The notes under the pieces: model-generated
Databases searched by the model: none
The model's input: only the letters and a program-made list of their open reading frames with translations
Told to the model about the DNA's origin: nothing
Position numbers and translations under genes: made by a program
In this document: one piece after another, positions 32,945-44,265 of the stretch
Numbering within the stretch: position 1 is the first letter of the stretch
Layout: the number at the start of each line of letters is the position of its first letter
From: Aedes albopictus
Taxonomy: Eukaryota > Arthropoda > Insecta > Diptera > Culicidae
DNA length: 64,000 bases
NCBI RefSeq assembly: GCF_035046485.1
Contig: NC_085138.1
Location: 367,601,238-367,665,237 of the forward strand
Reading direction: 5' to 3'

Positions 32945-34200
32945 TTTTTTTCAAAAATTCTTCTACGGATTCTTTATGAAATTTCTCCATGCCTTTTTTC
33001 GATATTGCCTGATGAATTTCTCCAGGAATTTTTCCAAGATTTTTTAACGTAGATCTCCATGGGTTCCTTCTGAATCTCCATAAGGAATTGCTTTGGAAAT
33101 TCTTCTAAGAATTCATTTAAAAGAATCATCGGAAATTTTTCCAGGGATTCCTTCCAAATTTGCTTAAAGCATCTCTTAAGAAATACTGTCAAAGATTCAT
33201 TATTAAATTCTTCCAGTGATTTCTTCCGAAATTCTCCCCGTGAGTCCTCCAAAAGTTCGATCAGTCCACATAGATTTACTAAGGAATTGCTCTAGGGATT
33301 CCATTGAAAATTCCCACATTAATGTGTTCAGAAATTTCTTCATGGATTCATTTAGGAAATTCTGCAAGAATTTCTCCAGAGATTCTTGCATCACTACTTT
33401 TAGTGATTCTTGCAGGAGTTCCAGAGATTTCCGCAAGAGTTCTTGCAGAGATTTCTTCAGCTCTCCAGTTGTTCCCCGGATTCTTTAGGAAATTTATTCA
33501 AAAATATTCCTTTGGAATTTCTACGGATTTTTTTAGAGAGATCTCAAGAGTTTTTCCTAGGAATCTTAGCAGACGCTTGTCTATGTGCTTCTCCAAGTAT
33601 TCTTTCAGGTTTAAATTTTCCGAAATTCGTCCACAGTTTTTTTCCTGGAAAACTTTCAGAAAATTCTCCAAGATGTGTTCAGGATTTCTCAGATTTTTTA
33701 AATAAATTGCTGAAGTTAATTCCACCAAGGGTTCCCCAAGAAGTTTCTTCTGTTTTTTTGCAGGATGTTCTTAAAAATATCCTTCTTTAAATATTATTTC
33801 GGAGATGCAATAAAAAGTACTTCCTATGAAATTCTTCCAGGGTGTCCTTCAGAAATTCCTGCTGTGATACCTGGGATATTTTTATCTTCAGAGATTTCTT
33901 AAAATTTTTAGAGATTTCTTTTGAAATTCAATCAACGGATCGTATTTTATTTAAACCCTTCTCGGAGTTCTCCAGTTTTCTTTCAAAAATGTATGTACAA
34001 ATCCTACAAGAAATGCTTTGAAAATTCTTTCCACGGTTTTTCCTAGAATTCAATGAAAAATACCTTCAGTGATTTCTGCAGAAACTCCTACAATATTTTT
34101 TTTTTATAAATTGCTTCTGCGGTATCATTAGCAATACCTCCTGAGATGTCTTTAGAGACACCTGCTGTTTTTTTTTTAATATTCCTCCTGCGATATTTTC
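32945..34200 (-). repeat. 12-bp repeat block, antisense orientation
   Basis: Units read AATTTCTCCAGGAATTTTTC and variants, the complement of the sense repeat. The long frames 33304-33705 and 33410-33790 are repeat-derived (F-L/F-S/R-K rich) and overlap each other. Confidence 0.75.
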
Positions 34201-34229
34201 AGAATTTCTCTCAGAAATTGTACAAAATT

Positions 34230-34936
34230 ACTGAAGAACTCTGAAAGAATTTCTAAGAAATCTCTGGATATTTTTTTAAAGAAAATCCTTAAAAATATTC
34301 TTCAGGGAGATGCCTTTTTATACCCTGAGAAGAATTTCTTGGAATTTTTTGAAGCAGTTCCTGGAGAAACTTCCAGAAGAATATCTTGAGAATTTGTAGA
34401 GGAATTTCCGAATGCCCAAAAAATCACTGAATAAATGGAATAATACATAAAAAAAAACTTCTGGTATATTTTTCGAAAAGTTTTTTGGATAAAATTTGAA
34501 AAACTTTGAAGAAATTTCTAAGAGAATCTCTGAATCTTAGTGACAAAATTCTCCTGCAATTGGATTTTTTGAAAGGAATTCCTGGATTTCCTATTTTCGG
34601 AGGAATCACAAAGAAAAACTCCTGAAAAAATTATGACAATTCTTCTGGAGCCATTTCTTCAGAAATGTTTAAATAAATACATGAAGCAATACAAGCATGA
34701 GCTTACATGGCATTCCTTGAAGGAATTCTATAGGACTATAGAATTCCTTAAGGAATCGCAGGAGGAATTCCAGTTGGAGTTTATGAGGATAACTGTGGAC
34801 CAGCTTCGAGATGAATCTTTTGAAAAATTCCTTGAGAAACTCCTGAAGAAGCCCAAGCAAAAAATCATGAGGGGACTCCGGGAAAAATCTCTAGAGGAAT
34901 CCCTGGAATAAACTTACAAAGAAATTCATGAACAGA
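34230..34936 (+). repeat. 12-bp repeat block, sense orientation
   Basis: The orientation flips near 34215 relative to the preceding block. The clearest 4-codon period is at 34633-34911 (E-F-L-K-E-S-L-E type). This reads like a coiled coil but is a direct consequence of the DNA repeat. Confidence 0.75.
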
Positions 34937-34949
34937 GATGCATTCCCAA

Positions 34950-35214
34950 AGGGGTCTCCAGTTAGCCTAGTGGTTAAGGCTATGGATCGCCAATATGGAG
35001 ACGGCGGGTTCGATTTCCGTTCCAGTCGGGAAAAAATTCGCGACTCCCTGGGCATAGTGTATCATTGTACTTGCCTCACAATATACAAATTCATGCAATG
35101 GCAGGCAAAGAAAGCCCTTCAATTAAGAACTGTGAAAATGCTCAAAGAACACTAAGTTGAAGCGAGATAGGCCAAGTCACAGTGAGGACGTCGAGCCATA
35201 GAGAAGAAGAAGAA
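34950..35214 (+). mobile_element. tRNA-headed SINE, copy A2
   Basis: It matches copy A1 (7942-8207) along its full length, including the head (TTAGCCTAGTGGTTAAGGC) and the (GAA)n tail. The exact 13-bp duplication GATGCATTCCCAA (34937-34949 and 35215-35227) marks insertion into the 12-bp repeat block. Confidence 0.9.
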
Positions 35215-35462
35215 GATGCATTCCCAAGGGATATACTAAAGGAATCCTTAGATGAAATCGTGCCAAAATGATTCTAAGATATCTTGCGAGACGAATTTTA
35301 TTTTTGTAAATATTCCAGAAAATGTTTAATAGATCATAAAAGAATTCCCAGAGGAAATTCTAACGATGTCCCTGTAGGTTATCCTGGAGAATGTCTAGAA
35401 ATTTTAAGAAGGATTCTTCCTAAAATTATAGAAGGAATTCCAGCACAAATGTCCTTTCCGCG
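35215..35462 (+). repeat. 12-bp repeat block, sense, continuing after the SINE
   Basis: Same unit type as 34230-34936. The two were one block before the SINE inserted. Confidence 0.7.
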
Positions 35463-36540
35463 ATAATTATAGATAAGTTTTGTAAAATAATAATGCATGT
35501 TGGGGTTTTCCCGGGATAATTCTTAATTCAGCGCAATATTGAAATCATTTTATTAGGGGCGTACCAGTGAAGGGGCGCTGAAATTTAAAAACCTTGAGTA
35601 ACCAGGTCAGATTTTACTTTGACATCTATGATTACAAATGCTCGCGAACGATCACAATCTTGTACATAAATGCCCCCAGGGGCCAACGCATCTCCGCTTT
35701 ATCCTTTTCAAGATGTTTTATCTACACTCTCTACAGCTACATCATACATACAGAAAACGATCATCGGCCGACCTAGTCGATACTCAATATTGTCCTCAGC
35801 GTCGCACCAAGGAAACAAAACTGACAAATTTTTATCGAAACCATCTGTCCCAACGACCAGGCGCTTCTGGCTGCATCGCGAACGAAAACTGAAGAAAAAA
35901 CAAACTCACACCCCCTTTTCGCCTACAAATCATTACCGCTCACCTCATTAGCCTTGAACATCCATTTAAATCTCAACCCTCGCGCCTCGCCCGTTCTAGC
36001 CCGCTGCTGGCTGGTGGCGGCACACGACCTGGACCAACATCAGCCCAGCTAGCTCACAACAACCACTTTTCGACGATGCAGATGAACAAATATGATGATG
36101 ACTGTCAGAGTTCGACAGTAGACACTAGAATGCACCCAGTCAAAGCGCCCAGCCATAACAAACACTTGGGATCTTCCTCAAGCCGCGCTGCCGCGCCTCC
36201 ACACCAAGCCGCCGTGAATTCATTAAAATACTTCTAGGAAAATTAACATCTCAAGTGCTGTCGCGCACCGACCGGCGACGATGACGATGGCGAGATGTCC
36301 CGGAACAGGAACGATGTCGCGAGGAAAAAAATATGTGGATGTGAAAATGTAGGAAAATCGGTGAACTAATTTCACACTCCCGTGGAAAAGCTGCGGCAGG
36401 GTGGGTCATGGGTGACTTTTCGAATGCAATGTTTGGACCCTAGATGTTAAAAAACACTGTCTAGTTAATTGCATTTGATTTCAAGAATTTCGTTCGAAGT
36501 AGGGTATCCTAAGGTGAATACGCTGCTTTAGGGCAAAACG
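35463..36540. promoter_or_regulatory. unique GC-richer island, candidate regulatory DNA
   Basis: About 35600-36350 is non-repetitive and GC-rich, with CGACGATGACGATGG-type runs near 36270. Three overlapping plus-strand frames (60-93 codons) have no recognisable domain. The first ~60 bp (GGGGCGTACCAGT...CCTTGAGTAACCAG) resembles 61137-61190, so a repeat end adjoins the island. The regulatory role is a guess from context. Confidence 0.35.
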
Positions 36541-37300
36541 CCTTCACGCTTTTTCTTTATACACTCTAGATCAAAAGTTTGAGGTCACTCCCTCAGAAAC
36601 GTGGTAGCTTTTTAAGTCACATTTCTGACAGTTTTCATCCGATTTCAAAAATCTTGAACTTATTCAAAAGACAATAAGTCAAATAAACTTAAACCATGAT
36701 TAACAAGATTTTTTTTTCCGAGAATGTTTGAATCAAAACTTAACAGCATAATCATTAAACAAGTCGAACAAATTCGTTGGTGTTACAATCCTAGTCCACT
36801 GTTATGAGAAATGCCTCCTTCACGTCTGTTACCAGAGTACAGAGATTTTGGGCTAACCACTGACTCTAAGACAAGATTTACGCAATCTCCAACGACCCAA
36901 AGCAGTCCTGGCCACGTCCTTGCGACAGCTGAGGGATGGAAAAGGAAGATTGGTTGGACACCTAAAAAAGGTATGCAGAGGCCTAGGTGTCACGGAAAAT
37001 TGGGTGTTGTTGCTGGAAGGATTAAGTCTAAAGCATACGTTTGGTTAACGTTCAGATTCAAAAATGATATAAAGGAACAACCTCACGGATGTATACGAAT
37101 CCCAGCGCTCCTATGGAAATACGACAAACGCTCACAAAAAGCGCAAGCTATCCTTTTCAACTCCACGTTATCCATCAAAACGTCAGATCAGAGCAGTTCT
37201 GTCATGGTAAAATAAGAGCTGGTTACTCAAGGTTACCAAATATCAGCGCCCCTTATACTGGTACGCCTCCAAAGAAAATTCACTTTTGCGCCTAATCAAA
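36541..37300 (+). other. unassigned, possible decayed DNA-transposon relic
   Basis: It starts with ACACTCTAGATCAAAAGTTT, a pattern seen at ends of some Tc1-like elements, but no matching right end was found. A 134-codon frame (36811-37215) is the longest non-repeat frame outside hb and the LINE, rich in K/R/S, with no domain I can name. It may be frame-shifted transposase debris. I assign no function. Confidence 0.3.
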
Positions 37301-37319
37301 AGTATTCCAGGAAAACCTC

Positions 37320-37560
37320 TCTCTCCATGACCTATTATTTCACGAAACTTGTCTGTAATCATCGCGTATGGGATATTCTTGCTGGAATTCCTTTTACGAG
37401 TTTGGCAAAAGTTCTTCTTAAAATTTCAGGAAAATCCTCCAGGATTACTTCCAGGTACCCTGGCAGAAATTCCTTTGGAGATTCTTTCAGGAACAAAAAA
37501 AAAACTGGAATGTTTACATAAAAAGATTCTCACAGGATTTCTTTAAATGGTTTTATAAAA
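37320..37560 (-). repeat. 12-bp repeat block, antisense
   Basis: Units such as CTGGAATTCCTTTT and AAATCCTCCAGG mark the antisense form of the window-wide repeat. The two overlapping frames here are artefacts. Confidence 0.65.
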
Positions 37561-37755
37561 CAAAATTTCTAAAATTTCTCTTAGTCAGTGGTGGTCACGC
37601 TTGCCATTAACCGTTAGCCCGGTTCGTACGAAAATTTGCTTCTGTTCCCTTAAACGTCACTTACAAGTTCATTATTAATGTTCTCCAATTTGCAAGTGAA
37701 ATGTACCATTCCAGGTGGAAAAGTTTAATTTGAACTTTTGATTTGGGTTACGTAC

Positions 37756-37863
37756 AAAAGGCTGAATTACGAAAGGCTGAAATAACATAAGGCTGAATCA
37801 CAAAAGGCTGAAATTACAAAAGGCTGAATGCATAAAAAATCTGAAATAACATAAGGCTGAAAT
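37756..37863 (+). repeat. tandem repeat AAAGGCTGAAATAACAT, about 17 bp x 6
   Basis: The core GGCTGAA recurs every 15-20 bp at least six times, with linkers such as TTACGAAA, ATAACATAA and TCACAAAA. This is a short minisatellite. Confidence 0.8.
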
Positions 37864-37963
37864 AGTGATACGACTAGTTTTCAACCGCCCAAAAGACTAA
37901 CCTTAACACTAACAACTCAGATAAACAGGTGTATCACTCTAATTGGGAATGATTACATACATA

Positions 37964-38295
37964 CAGGGGATGGTCAAAATGTTTGGGATAGGCAACTTTT
38001 TTTTCTCTCACAAAAAGTTCAACAAGCTATAACTTTAAATAGAGCGCATCAAAAAATCTTAAATTTTGACTGTTTGTCAACCTATTATGTGTGCATCATT
38101 GGTACAAACTTGGGCTCGATTGATTAATATTTCGCAAAGTTAGAACCGTTCGCGTAAAACACTATTTTTCAGACAACTCATTTTTGAGGTGTCATATCTC
38201 GGAAACCAGTGAACCGAATTGAATGAAATTTTGAACGTATATGTAAATGCTTCACAAACAATTAAAACATAGGTACTTTTTAAACGTTGAAAAAT
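37964..38295 (+). mobile_element. half copy of a TA-flanked CAGGGGATGG element
   Basis: It starts CAGGGGATGGTCAAAATGTT after a TA and follows the same sequence plan as the left arm of 28846-29945 (AGCTATAACTTT, GTGTGCATCATTGG, TCATATCTCGGAAACC). No right arm was found. The copy ends where a SINE begins, so it is truncated. Confidence 0.6.
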
Positions 38296-38560
38296 GAGCG
38301 TAGAATTATGAGCACAAGGATGATGATGGATGGCCTTTGTTCCTTTCCAGTCCGATTGGGGGTCCATTATGAGTAGCAGTTCGCCGATGTCCAGGTATCC
38401 GGGTCCGATTGAGCCATAGGGCTCAGAAGAGGGTCAGTGTCAGTTGCTCTCGGGGGAAAAGCAATTGACGAAAAATTGCAAGTGCCGGGGCTGGGAATCA
38501 AACCCATGACCATCCGCATATGAAGCGAACGTGTGACCAACTACGCCACGGGCCCCGGCC
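38296..38560 (-). mobile_element. tRNA-headed SINE, copy C1, minus strand
   Basis: On the minus strand the head reads GGGCCCGTGGCGTAGTTGG with a B-box-like GGGTTTGATTCCC. The body contains TTGCTTTTCCCCC and CCCAATCGGACTGG. A second copy lies at 39300-39556. No clear target duplication was seen for this copy. Confidence 0.75.
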
Positions 38561-38579
38561 TATATTTGGGTACTAATCC

Positions 38580-39160
38580 TTACAGAAATTTTATGAGATC
38601 GTTCTGAGGATTCATTCAGAGGTATCTCCAGGAGTTTTTCCTAGGATTCCTTTAGAAAATCCTCCAGGACTAAGTTTATTGAGATCTTTTTTCAAGTGTT
38701 TTACCATTACCTTTGTCGGTAATTTGATCATTTTTTAAAAGATTTTTCCTCTTCAGAAGTTTTTGTCCAGCACTTCCTCCAGAAAATATTCAAGAATTTC
38801 TTCTAGGAGTTTCTAAAGGTAAAACCAGGAGTTTTCAAATGAATTTCTTAAGACAATCCTCCAGGAATTCTTCTGTCATTTTAGTGCAATTTCTGGAAGA
38901 ACTTCTAGACAATTCTTGAAGGAACATCTGAACAAATTCTGCAGACATCAAATGAGGTTGAACAATTTGGTACTCAACTCTGAAGGGATTTTTGAAGCAA
39001 AACCGCAGAAACAATTTCTAAAAATTCGTTGTAGAAATTTCTGCAGGAATCACTGAACGAATTTCACAAAGCATTCCTGAAAAAAAAATCTGGGAAGTAT
39101 TTCCGAAGAAATCCCTGTAGATTTTTTTTTATTCATCAATCACTTAACCTAATTTACAGC
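38580..39160. repeat. 12-bp repeat block, antisense to sense switch near 38880
   Basis: The antisense form (TCTCCAGGAGTTTTTCCTAG) runs to about 38875, then the sense form (CAATTTCTGGAAGAACTTCT) continues to about 39120. Confidence 0.65.
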
Positions 39161-39299
39161 TCTTTTGTCCACTAGGGCACTGTATGAGCGATTCCAATTG
39201 GAAACTGTACTTACAGCGCCTAAATGTATTATATTTTAACTATACTACATCGAACTGGGTGCCGTTGCGCTGCTTTCATTTTCTACCCTATCATGGTAG

Positions 39300-39556
39300 A
39301 ATGATGAGCACGAGAATGTTGCTGTGTTGGCTGTTAGTTGTTCCTTTTTTTCAGTCCGATTGGGGGTCTATTATGAGTTTCCGTTCGTTGATGTCCAAAT
39401 ATCCGGGTCCATTTGAGCCATGGGCTCAGAAGAGGGTCAGTGTCAGCTGCTCTCAGGGGGAAAAGAGCAACTGACGAATGTGCCGGGGCTGGGATCGCAC
39501 CCATGACCATCTGCTTATGAAGCAAACGTGTAGCCACTACGCCACGGGTTCCGGCT
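39300..39556 (-). mobile_element. tRNA-headed SINE, copy C2, minus strand
   Basis: Same layout as C1, with A-box-like CGTGGCGTAGTGG and B-box-like GGGTGCGATCCC on the minus strand. GTAGAAT at both edges (near 39297 and 39559) may be a 7-bp target duplication. Confidence 0.75.
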
Positions 39557-39559
39557 CTG

Positions 39560-40480
39560 TAGAATTTGTAAAGAAATTTTTAAAACAATTTCTGAAAACT
39601 CCATGAAAAACTTCGAAGATATTTCTTGTCGAAATTCCTGAAGAAATCCCTAACCATCCTAATTACACGAATAAACCGCAGGCCCTGAAGAAGATCCCAA
39701 CATCTGGATCGAAACGTTGGCGATGAGATAAGAAAATCAACGCTTTTCTTTGACTAAAAGCCGAAATCCCCGAGAATTAAGTCAACTTCCCAGTCGAACC
39801 TGTACAAGAAATCCCTAAAATTCGTGAGATAAAAATTTCTCCTCCAAGAAATTCAGAAGGATTTCCGGCAGGAATCTCTGAGAGAACCGTTAAGCAATTT
39901 CTGAACAAATCTTCAGTAGGGAAGTACTTTTGAATAAATGTGTGGATGAATATCTGAATAAATCCCAGAAAATTTATCGAACGAATCTCAGGAGGATTTT
40001 TTTTATTTCTTTATTTGTTAAGTAGAACCTTCTTGGAGAAATACTGAAAAAAAAACTTTTAGGAAAAGCTTTGCACCCTTCAACAATTTGTAAAACTCCT
40101 AGAAAAAAAAATATTAAGGAATTCGTAGAAAAATTCCTGGAGAAATCCCAAGTATCGTTTCGATTGCCAATTAGTCTTGTAAAGGGTGGTTTCGGTTTAT
40201 ATTTCGGTTTTATGATGGTTTTAAGAACGTTTTCTAGTCCATTTGACAAAAGAAATGTTACTTGGGACCCTTAATAAAATTCTCGGAGTATTTTCTGACA
40301 GCATTCCTGGAGATATCAATGAATACATTACTGAAAAAATGCTGTTGGAATACCTGGAGAAACGCATAGAAAAGCGTCTTCTCAGATTCCTAAAAAAAAC
40401 TTTTGAGATGTTTTGAAAGGAATTTCCGAAGAAATTCCTTAAAATATTTTAAAGGAATTTCCTAAAAAAAATAGTGGTGA
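39560..40480 (+). repeat. 12-bp repeat block, sense, with one short insertion
   Basis: Sense units occupy most of the block. A 152-bp insertion at 39654-39805 and a unique stretch near 40150-40260 interrupt it. Confidence 0.65.
39654..39805 (+). mobile_element. 152-bp insertion with hammerhead-like core
   Basis: A perfect 13-bp direct repeat AAGAAATCCCTAA (39641-39653 and 39806-39818) flanks it. Inside, CTGAAGA is followed by one extra A, GATCC, an 8-nt loop, GGATC and GAAACG, the same plan as the minus strand of 18430-18534. It has no coding capacity. It resembles tails of Penelope-like retroelements; the assignment is inference. Confidence 0.55.
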
Positions 40481-40489
40481 AATTATTGT

Positions 40490-40704
40490 AGTTATCCTTC
40501 CTCTAAGGATGCCAGGTGTTTTGATGAAATACAGGGAGGAAAATCAGGAAAATTTCGGAATGCACGGTTCCTTGTCCCCAAGGAACAAAGAGGGCGACGA
40601 AAAGTTGATTGTCGACTATTTAATGATTGAGCTTCGACGTGAAGTTCGTAGTCGGTGACGAAAGGGCTAGTCATCACCGTAGTTCTTTCGGATGACGATG
40701 CTTT
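40490..40704. other. short unique stretch left of the foldback
   Basis: Moderately GC-rich, with a minus-strand frame of 61 codons and no recognisable domain. It may be a retroelement crumb. Confidence 0.3.
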
Positions 40705-40709
40705 TATTG

Positions 40710-42648
40710 CACTAAGGGCCAGAATCGCAATCTAGCGGAACAAAATTAATTACACCAAAACGAAGCATTTCCGGCACATGGTATCTTCGACAAAGTTGCT
40801 TGACATCAGCAGGGGCATCTATTGCTAAGAACGTAGTAGTTCGCAAATAGTCCACCATCTAACTTCTTTGTTTTACGTCCTAGAGACTTGGCGTCTGCTG
40901 CAAAGTTGTTCATTTTGGCAAAATAAACAACTTTTCCTCAGACGTCAAAATTCCACAGCCTACTGTTTTAGAGTTATTTCAAAAATAAAATACATTCAAT
41001 GAAAAACCAGTTTTTAAGCTTATTTTGACATTTTTACTAGAAACCATGTGAGTTTAATTTTTTTCCCAATGCAAATATGTCAAACCAAACACATTCTATG
41101 GAAATATATTCAATATTATCATTAAAAATTTGAAATTAAAATACAAATTCGAAAAAATAGTGTGAATTTCAAGCCTTAATATCTCACAAAGCGCAAAAAA
41201 TCGCAACTTCAAATTTTCAGCAAATACGAAGCCATACTAGGTGAACATACTGTCAAAAATTTGGAGAGGTATTTTTTGGTGTTTTTGAGATAATAGCTTT
41301 TTAGTAACACCATAAATATAAGTAGTGCCAGCGTGTAACTTTTTACTGTTACACATTAGAGAGTTTATGTCTTCGAGAAGTTGTTTATTTTGACTAAATA
41401 AACAACTGTTTCTTGGACGTCAAAATTCTACGGCCTACTGTTTTCGAATTATTGTGTATAAACTAGATTTTATTGATACAATTTGTCAATAAAACACATT
41501 TTGATGCAATAGTATGAACTATTTTTTATTGTTTTAGTTTTTACGATACATAGTAGGTCATGAAAATGTCAGTATACCATTGTCAGCATGGCTCAAGGTA
41601 ACTTTTAATTTTTTGCATGTTATTTTCCAAATGTTTTAAGCTTAACTTTTTTTGTCAATCGTTTTAAATTTTAGAGCGCGAAATATCTTGCTGAGAGCTC
41701 GTGGATTTGTTCCTGTATGGGAAAAACGTTGATCAATCTCTAGAGATTGTGAAACTGGAGCTCCACGAAACTAACATTTTCATGACCTACTATGTATCAT
41801 AAAATCAAAAACAATAAAAAAAAGTTAATACTATTGCATCAAAATGTGTTTAACTGACAAATTTTATCAATAAAATCTAGTTAATACACAATAACTCGAA
41901 AACAGTAGGCCGTGGAATTTTGACGTCTAAGAAACAGTTGTTGATTTAGTCAAAATGAACAACTTTCTCGAAAACATAAACTCTCTAATGTGTAACAGTA
42001 AAAAGTTACACGCTGGCACTACTTATATTTATGGTGTTACTAAAAAGCTATTATCTCAAAAACACCAAAAAATACCTCTCCAAATTTTTGACAGTATGTT
42101 CACCTAGTATTGCTTCATATTTGCTGAAAATTTGAAGTTGCGATTTTTTGCGCTTTGTGAGATATTAAGGCTTGAAATTCACACTATTTTTTCGAATTTG
42201 TATTTTAATTTCAAATTTTTAATGATAATATTGAATAAATTTCCATAGAATGTGTTTGGTTTGACATATTTGCATTGGGAAAAAAATTAAACTCACATGG
42301 TTTCTAGTAAAAATGTCAAAATAAGCTTAAAAACTGGTTTTTCATTGAATGTATTTTATTTTTGAAATAACTCGAAAACAGTAGGCTGTGGAATTTTGAC
42401 GTCTGAGGAAGAGTTGTTTATTTTGCCAAAATGAACAACTTTGCAGCAGACGCCAAGTCTCTAGGACGTAAAACAAAGAAGTTAGATGGTGGCGCCACCT
42501 ATGCGGACGATTTGCGAACTACTACGTTCTTATCAATAGATGCCCCTGCTGATGTCAAGCAACTTTGTCGAAGATACCATGTGTCGGAAATGCTTCGTTT
42601 TGGAGTAATTAATTTTGTTCCGCTAGATTGCGATTATGGCCCTTAGTG
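40710..42648. mobile_element. 1939-bp foldback element, CACTAAGGGCC ends
   Basis: Two arms of about 865-880 bp (40710-41572 and 41768-42648) are inverted copies with only scattered differences, separated by a ~195-bp loop. The element starts CACTAAGGGCC and ends in its complement, flanked by a 5-bp duplication TATTG (40705-40709 and 42649-42653). Each arm holds a 74-bp module twice (40905-40978 and 41380-41453, about 85% alike). No transposase is encoded, and the 71-codon frame at 42431-42646 is arm sequence. CAC ends with 5-bp duplications occur in Transib, but this is only a hint. A transcript would fold into a long double-stranded RNA. Confidence 0.88.
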
Positions 42649-42653
42649 TATTG

Positions 42654-42844
42654 TTTTCTTCTTGGAGCCGTGACGAGAAGGAAGTTTGTCAGCCCTGATC
42701 GTAATCATTGCGAGTGAGCATATAGGATGATATATTTTCAAAGGAATATTCGCTTTGGAGGCAGAGAATTATCACTTTTAAATTTCGAGTGACATAGGTA
42801 CCCAACATGGCTACCTGCCGATGCTGATGATGCCGTAAAAATCC
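42654..42844. other. short unique stretch right of the foldback
   Basis: No feature was recognised. Confidence 0.35.
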
Positions 42845-42848
42845 TCAA

Positions 42849-42963
42849 CCTTTCAGGACGCGCGCCTGTTGGATTTTAAAACTGTCCCGCGCTCGCACTG
42901 TATACGACGAGCGAGGTTTTTTTGTGGTGGTGTACTTTTCATAACGGCGCGCGTCCTGAAGGG
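42849..42963. mobile_element. 115-bp piggyBac-like MITE
   Basis: The ends are inverted, CCTTTCAGGACGCGCGCC and CCCTTCAGGACGCGCGCC (17 of 18 identical). The right flank is TTAA (42964-42967) and the left flank TCAA (42845-42848), consistent with a TTAA target with one change. C-rich ends with TTAA suit piggyBac relatives. Confidence 0.7.
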
Positions 42964-42969
42964 TTAAGA

Positions 42970-44265
42970 GTTGTTCCGGAAAATCCCCTCCATGCGCTAT
43001 TATTTCACGGAATATTTATGGAACAGTCGCGAAAGGCATATTTTTTTGCTGGAATTTATTATGTGTTTTGTAAGAATGCTTCCTAATATTTCTAGTTTTT
43101 TTTTCCAGGATTACCTTCAAGAACACCGCCAGACATTTCTGTAGGGAATCTTTGAGAATTGATAAAAAAAAATCTGAAATGTTTCAAATAATTTTAGCAA
43201 GGATTCCTCTAAAGGCTCCTTAAGTATCTCCTAAAAATACATCCCTGTCTATGGATTTCTTTGAAATTTTATCCAGGGATTTCTCCACAAGTTCTGTCAG
43301 AAATTCCTCCAAGAATCTTTCTTGGCACTACTTCAGCAATTCTCAAGAGATTTCTCAAATGATTTGTCCATAAACTGGTTCACAAGTTTCCTCAGAAATT
43401 CTTCCTGGGATTCATTAAGAAATTCCATAGGAAATTTATCCAGGAATTACTACTTAAGTCCATTCTTGTATTCCTTCGTGTATTTCTACTAATATTTGTG
43501 AAGATAGGTACTCCTCCCGAAGTTTTGCCAAAATTGTCCAGTAGATTTTCTTCGGAATTACTCTGAATATTTTTCCAACAATTTCTCAAGAAATTCTTCT
43601 TGAAATTTCTCCAGGAATTTCTTCAGATGTGTCTTCAAAATATGCAATTCCAGGAGATTTTTTTTTTAAATAAAGATGCGGAGATTCTTTCAGAAAAACC
43701 TCTTGAGGTTTCCTTTAGAAATTCTGAAAATCTTCCTCGAATTACTCCAGAGGTATTACACAACACTTGGGAATTTTCACGGGCATTCATTAATAAACTC
43801 CACTAGAAAATTCTCAAGACATTCTTCTGGAAGTTCCTACAAGTATTGTTCTAGGCATTGTATAGGAGTTTATTTATTTATTTATTAATTATTTTTTAAA
43901 CAAGGTGTTCTGTGTATGGTTACACACTATCCTTAGTTGGTGAAAAATTTGAGGCTTTCATCATTACTTATTAATAACCAATTACATTTCAAATACTATA
44001 GCAATTATGATTTTTTACAGGTTTTATTTTTCACCTTTTTTCTTGTTTCTTCTGTGGTTTCCAAAAAAATCCTCCAGCATTTTTTATTGTTTCTGAAGGA
44101 TTTCCTTCGGAAATTTCTCCATGTAGGTAGTAGATTTGGTATTTTTGTGAACAAATCCCTTCACATATTGTATAAGAAATTTTTCCGAGAATTCTTATAG
44201 AAGTATATCAAGGAGTTCTTCCAAAGATTTCTTCTGAAAAACTTCCAGGGATCCTTCCGAATGTT
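42970..44265 (-). repeat. 12-bp repeat block, antisense
   Basis: Units such as AAATTCCTCCAAGAATCTTT run through the block, with an AT-rich interruption near 43870-44010 that contains (TTTA)n. Frames here are artefacts. Confidence 0.7.

Noticed and set aside
33304..33790. Two overlapping 126-133-codon frames
   Set aside because: They are different frames of the same antisense 12-bp repeat.
34633..34911. 92-codon coiled-coil-like protein
   Set aside because: The heptad-like look comes from the 4-codon DNA repeat, and neighbouring blocks show the same pattern with stops.
36811..37215. 134-codon frame as a real gene
   Set aside because: No recognisable domain, no splice or promoter context, and the flank starts like a DNA-transposon end.
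37756..37863. CRISPR-like array of short repeats
   Set aside because: Units are about 17 bp with short degenerate linkers, in a eukaryotic context and without cas genes. It is a minisatellite.
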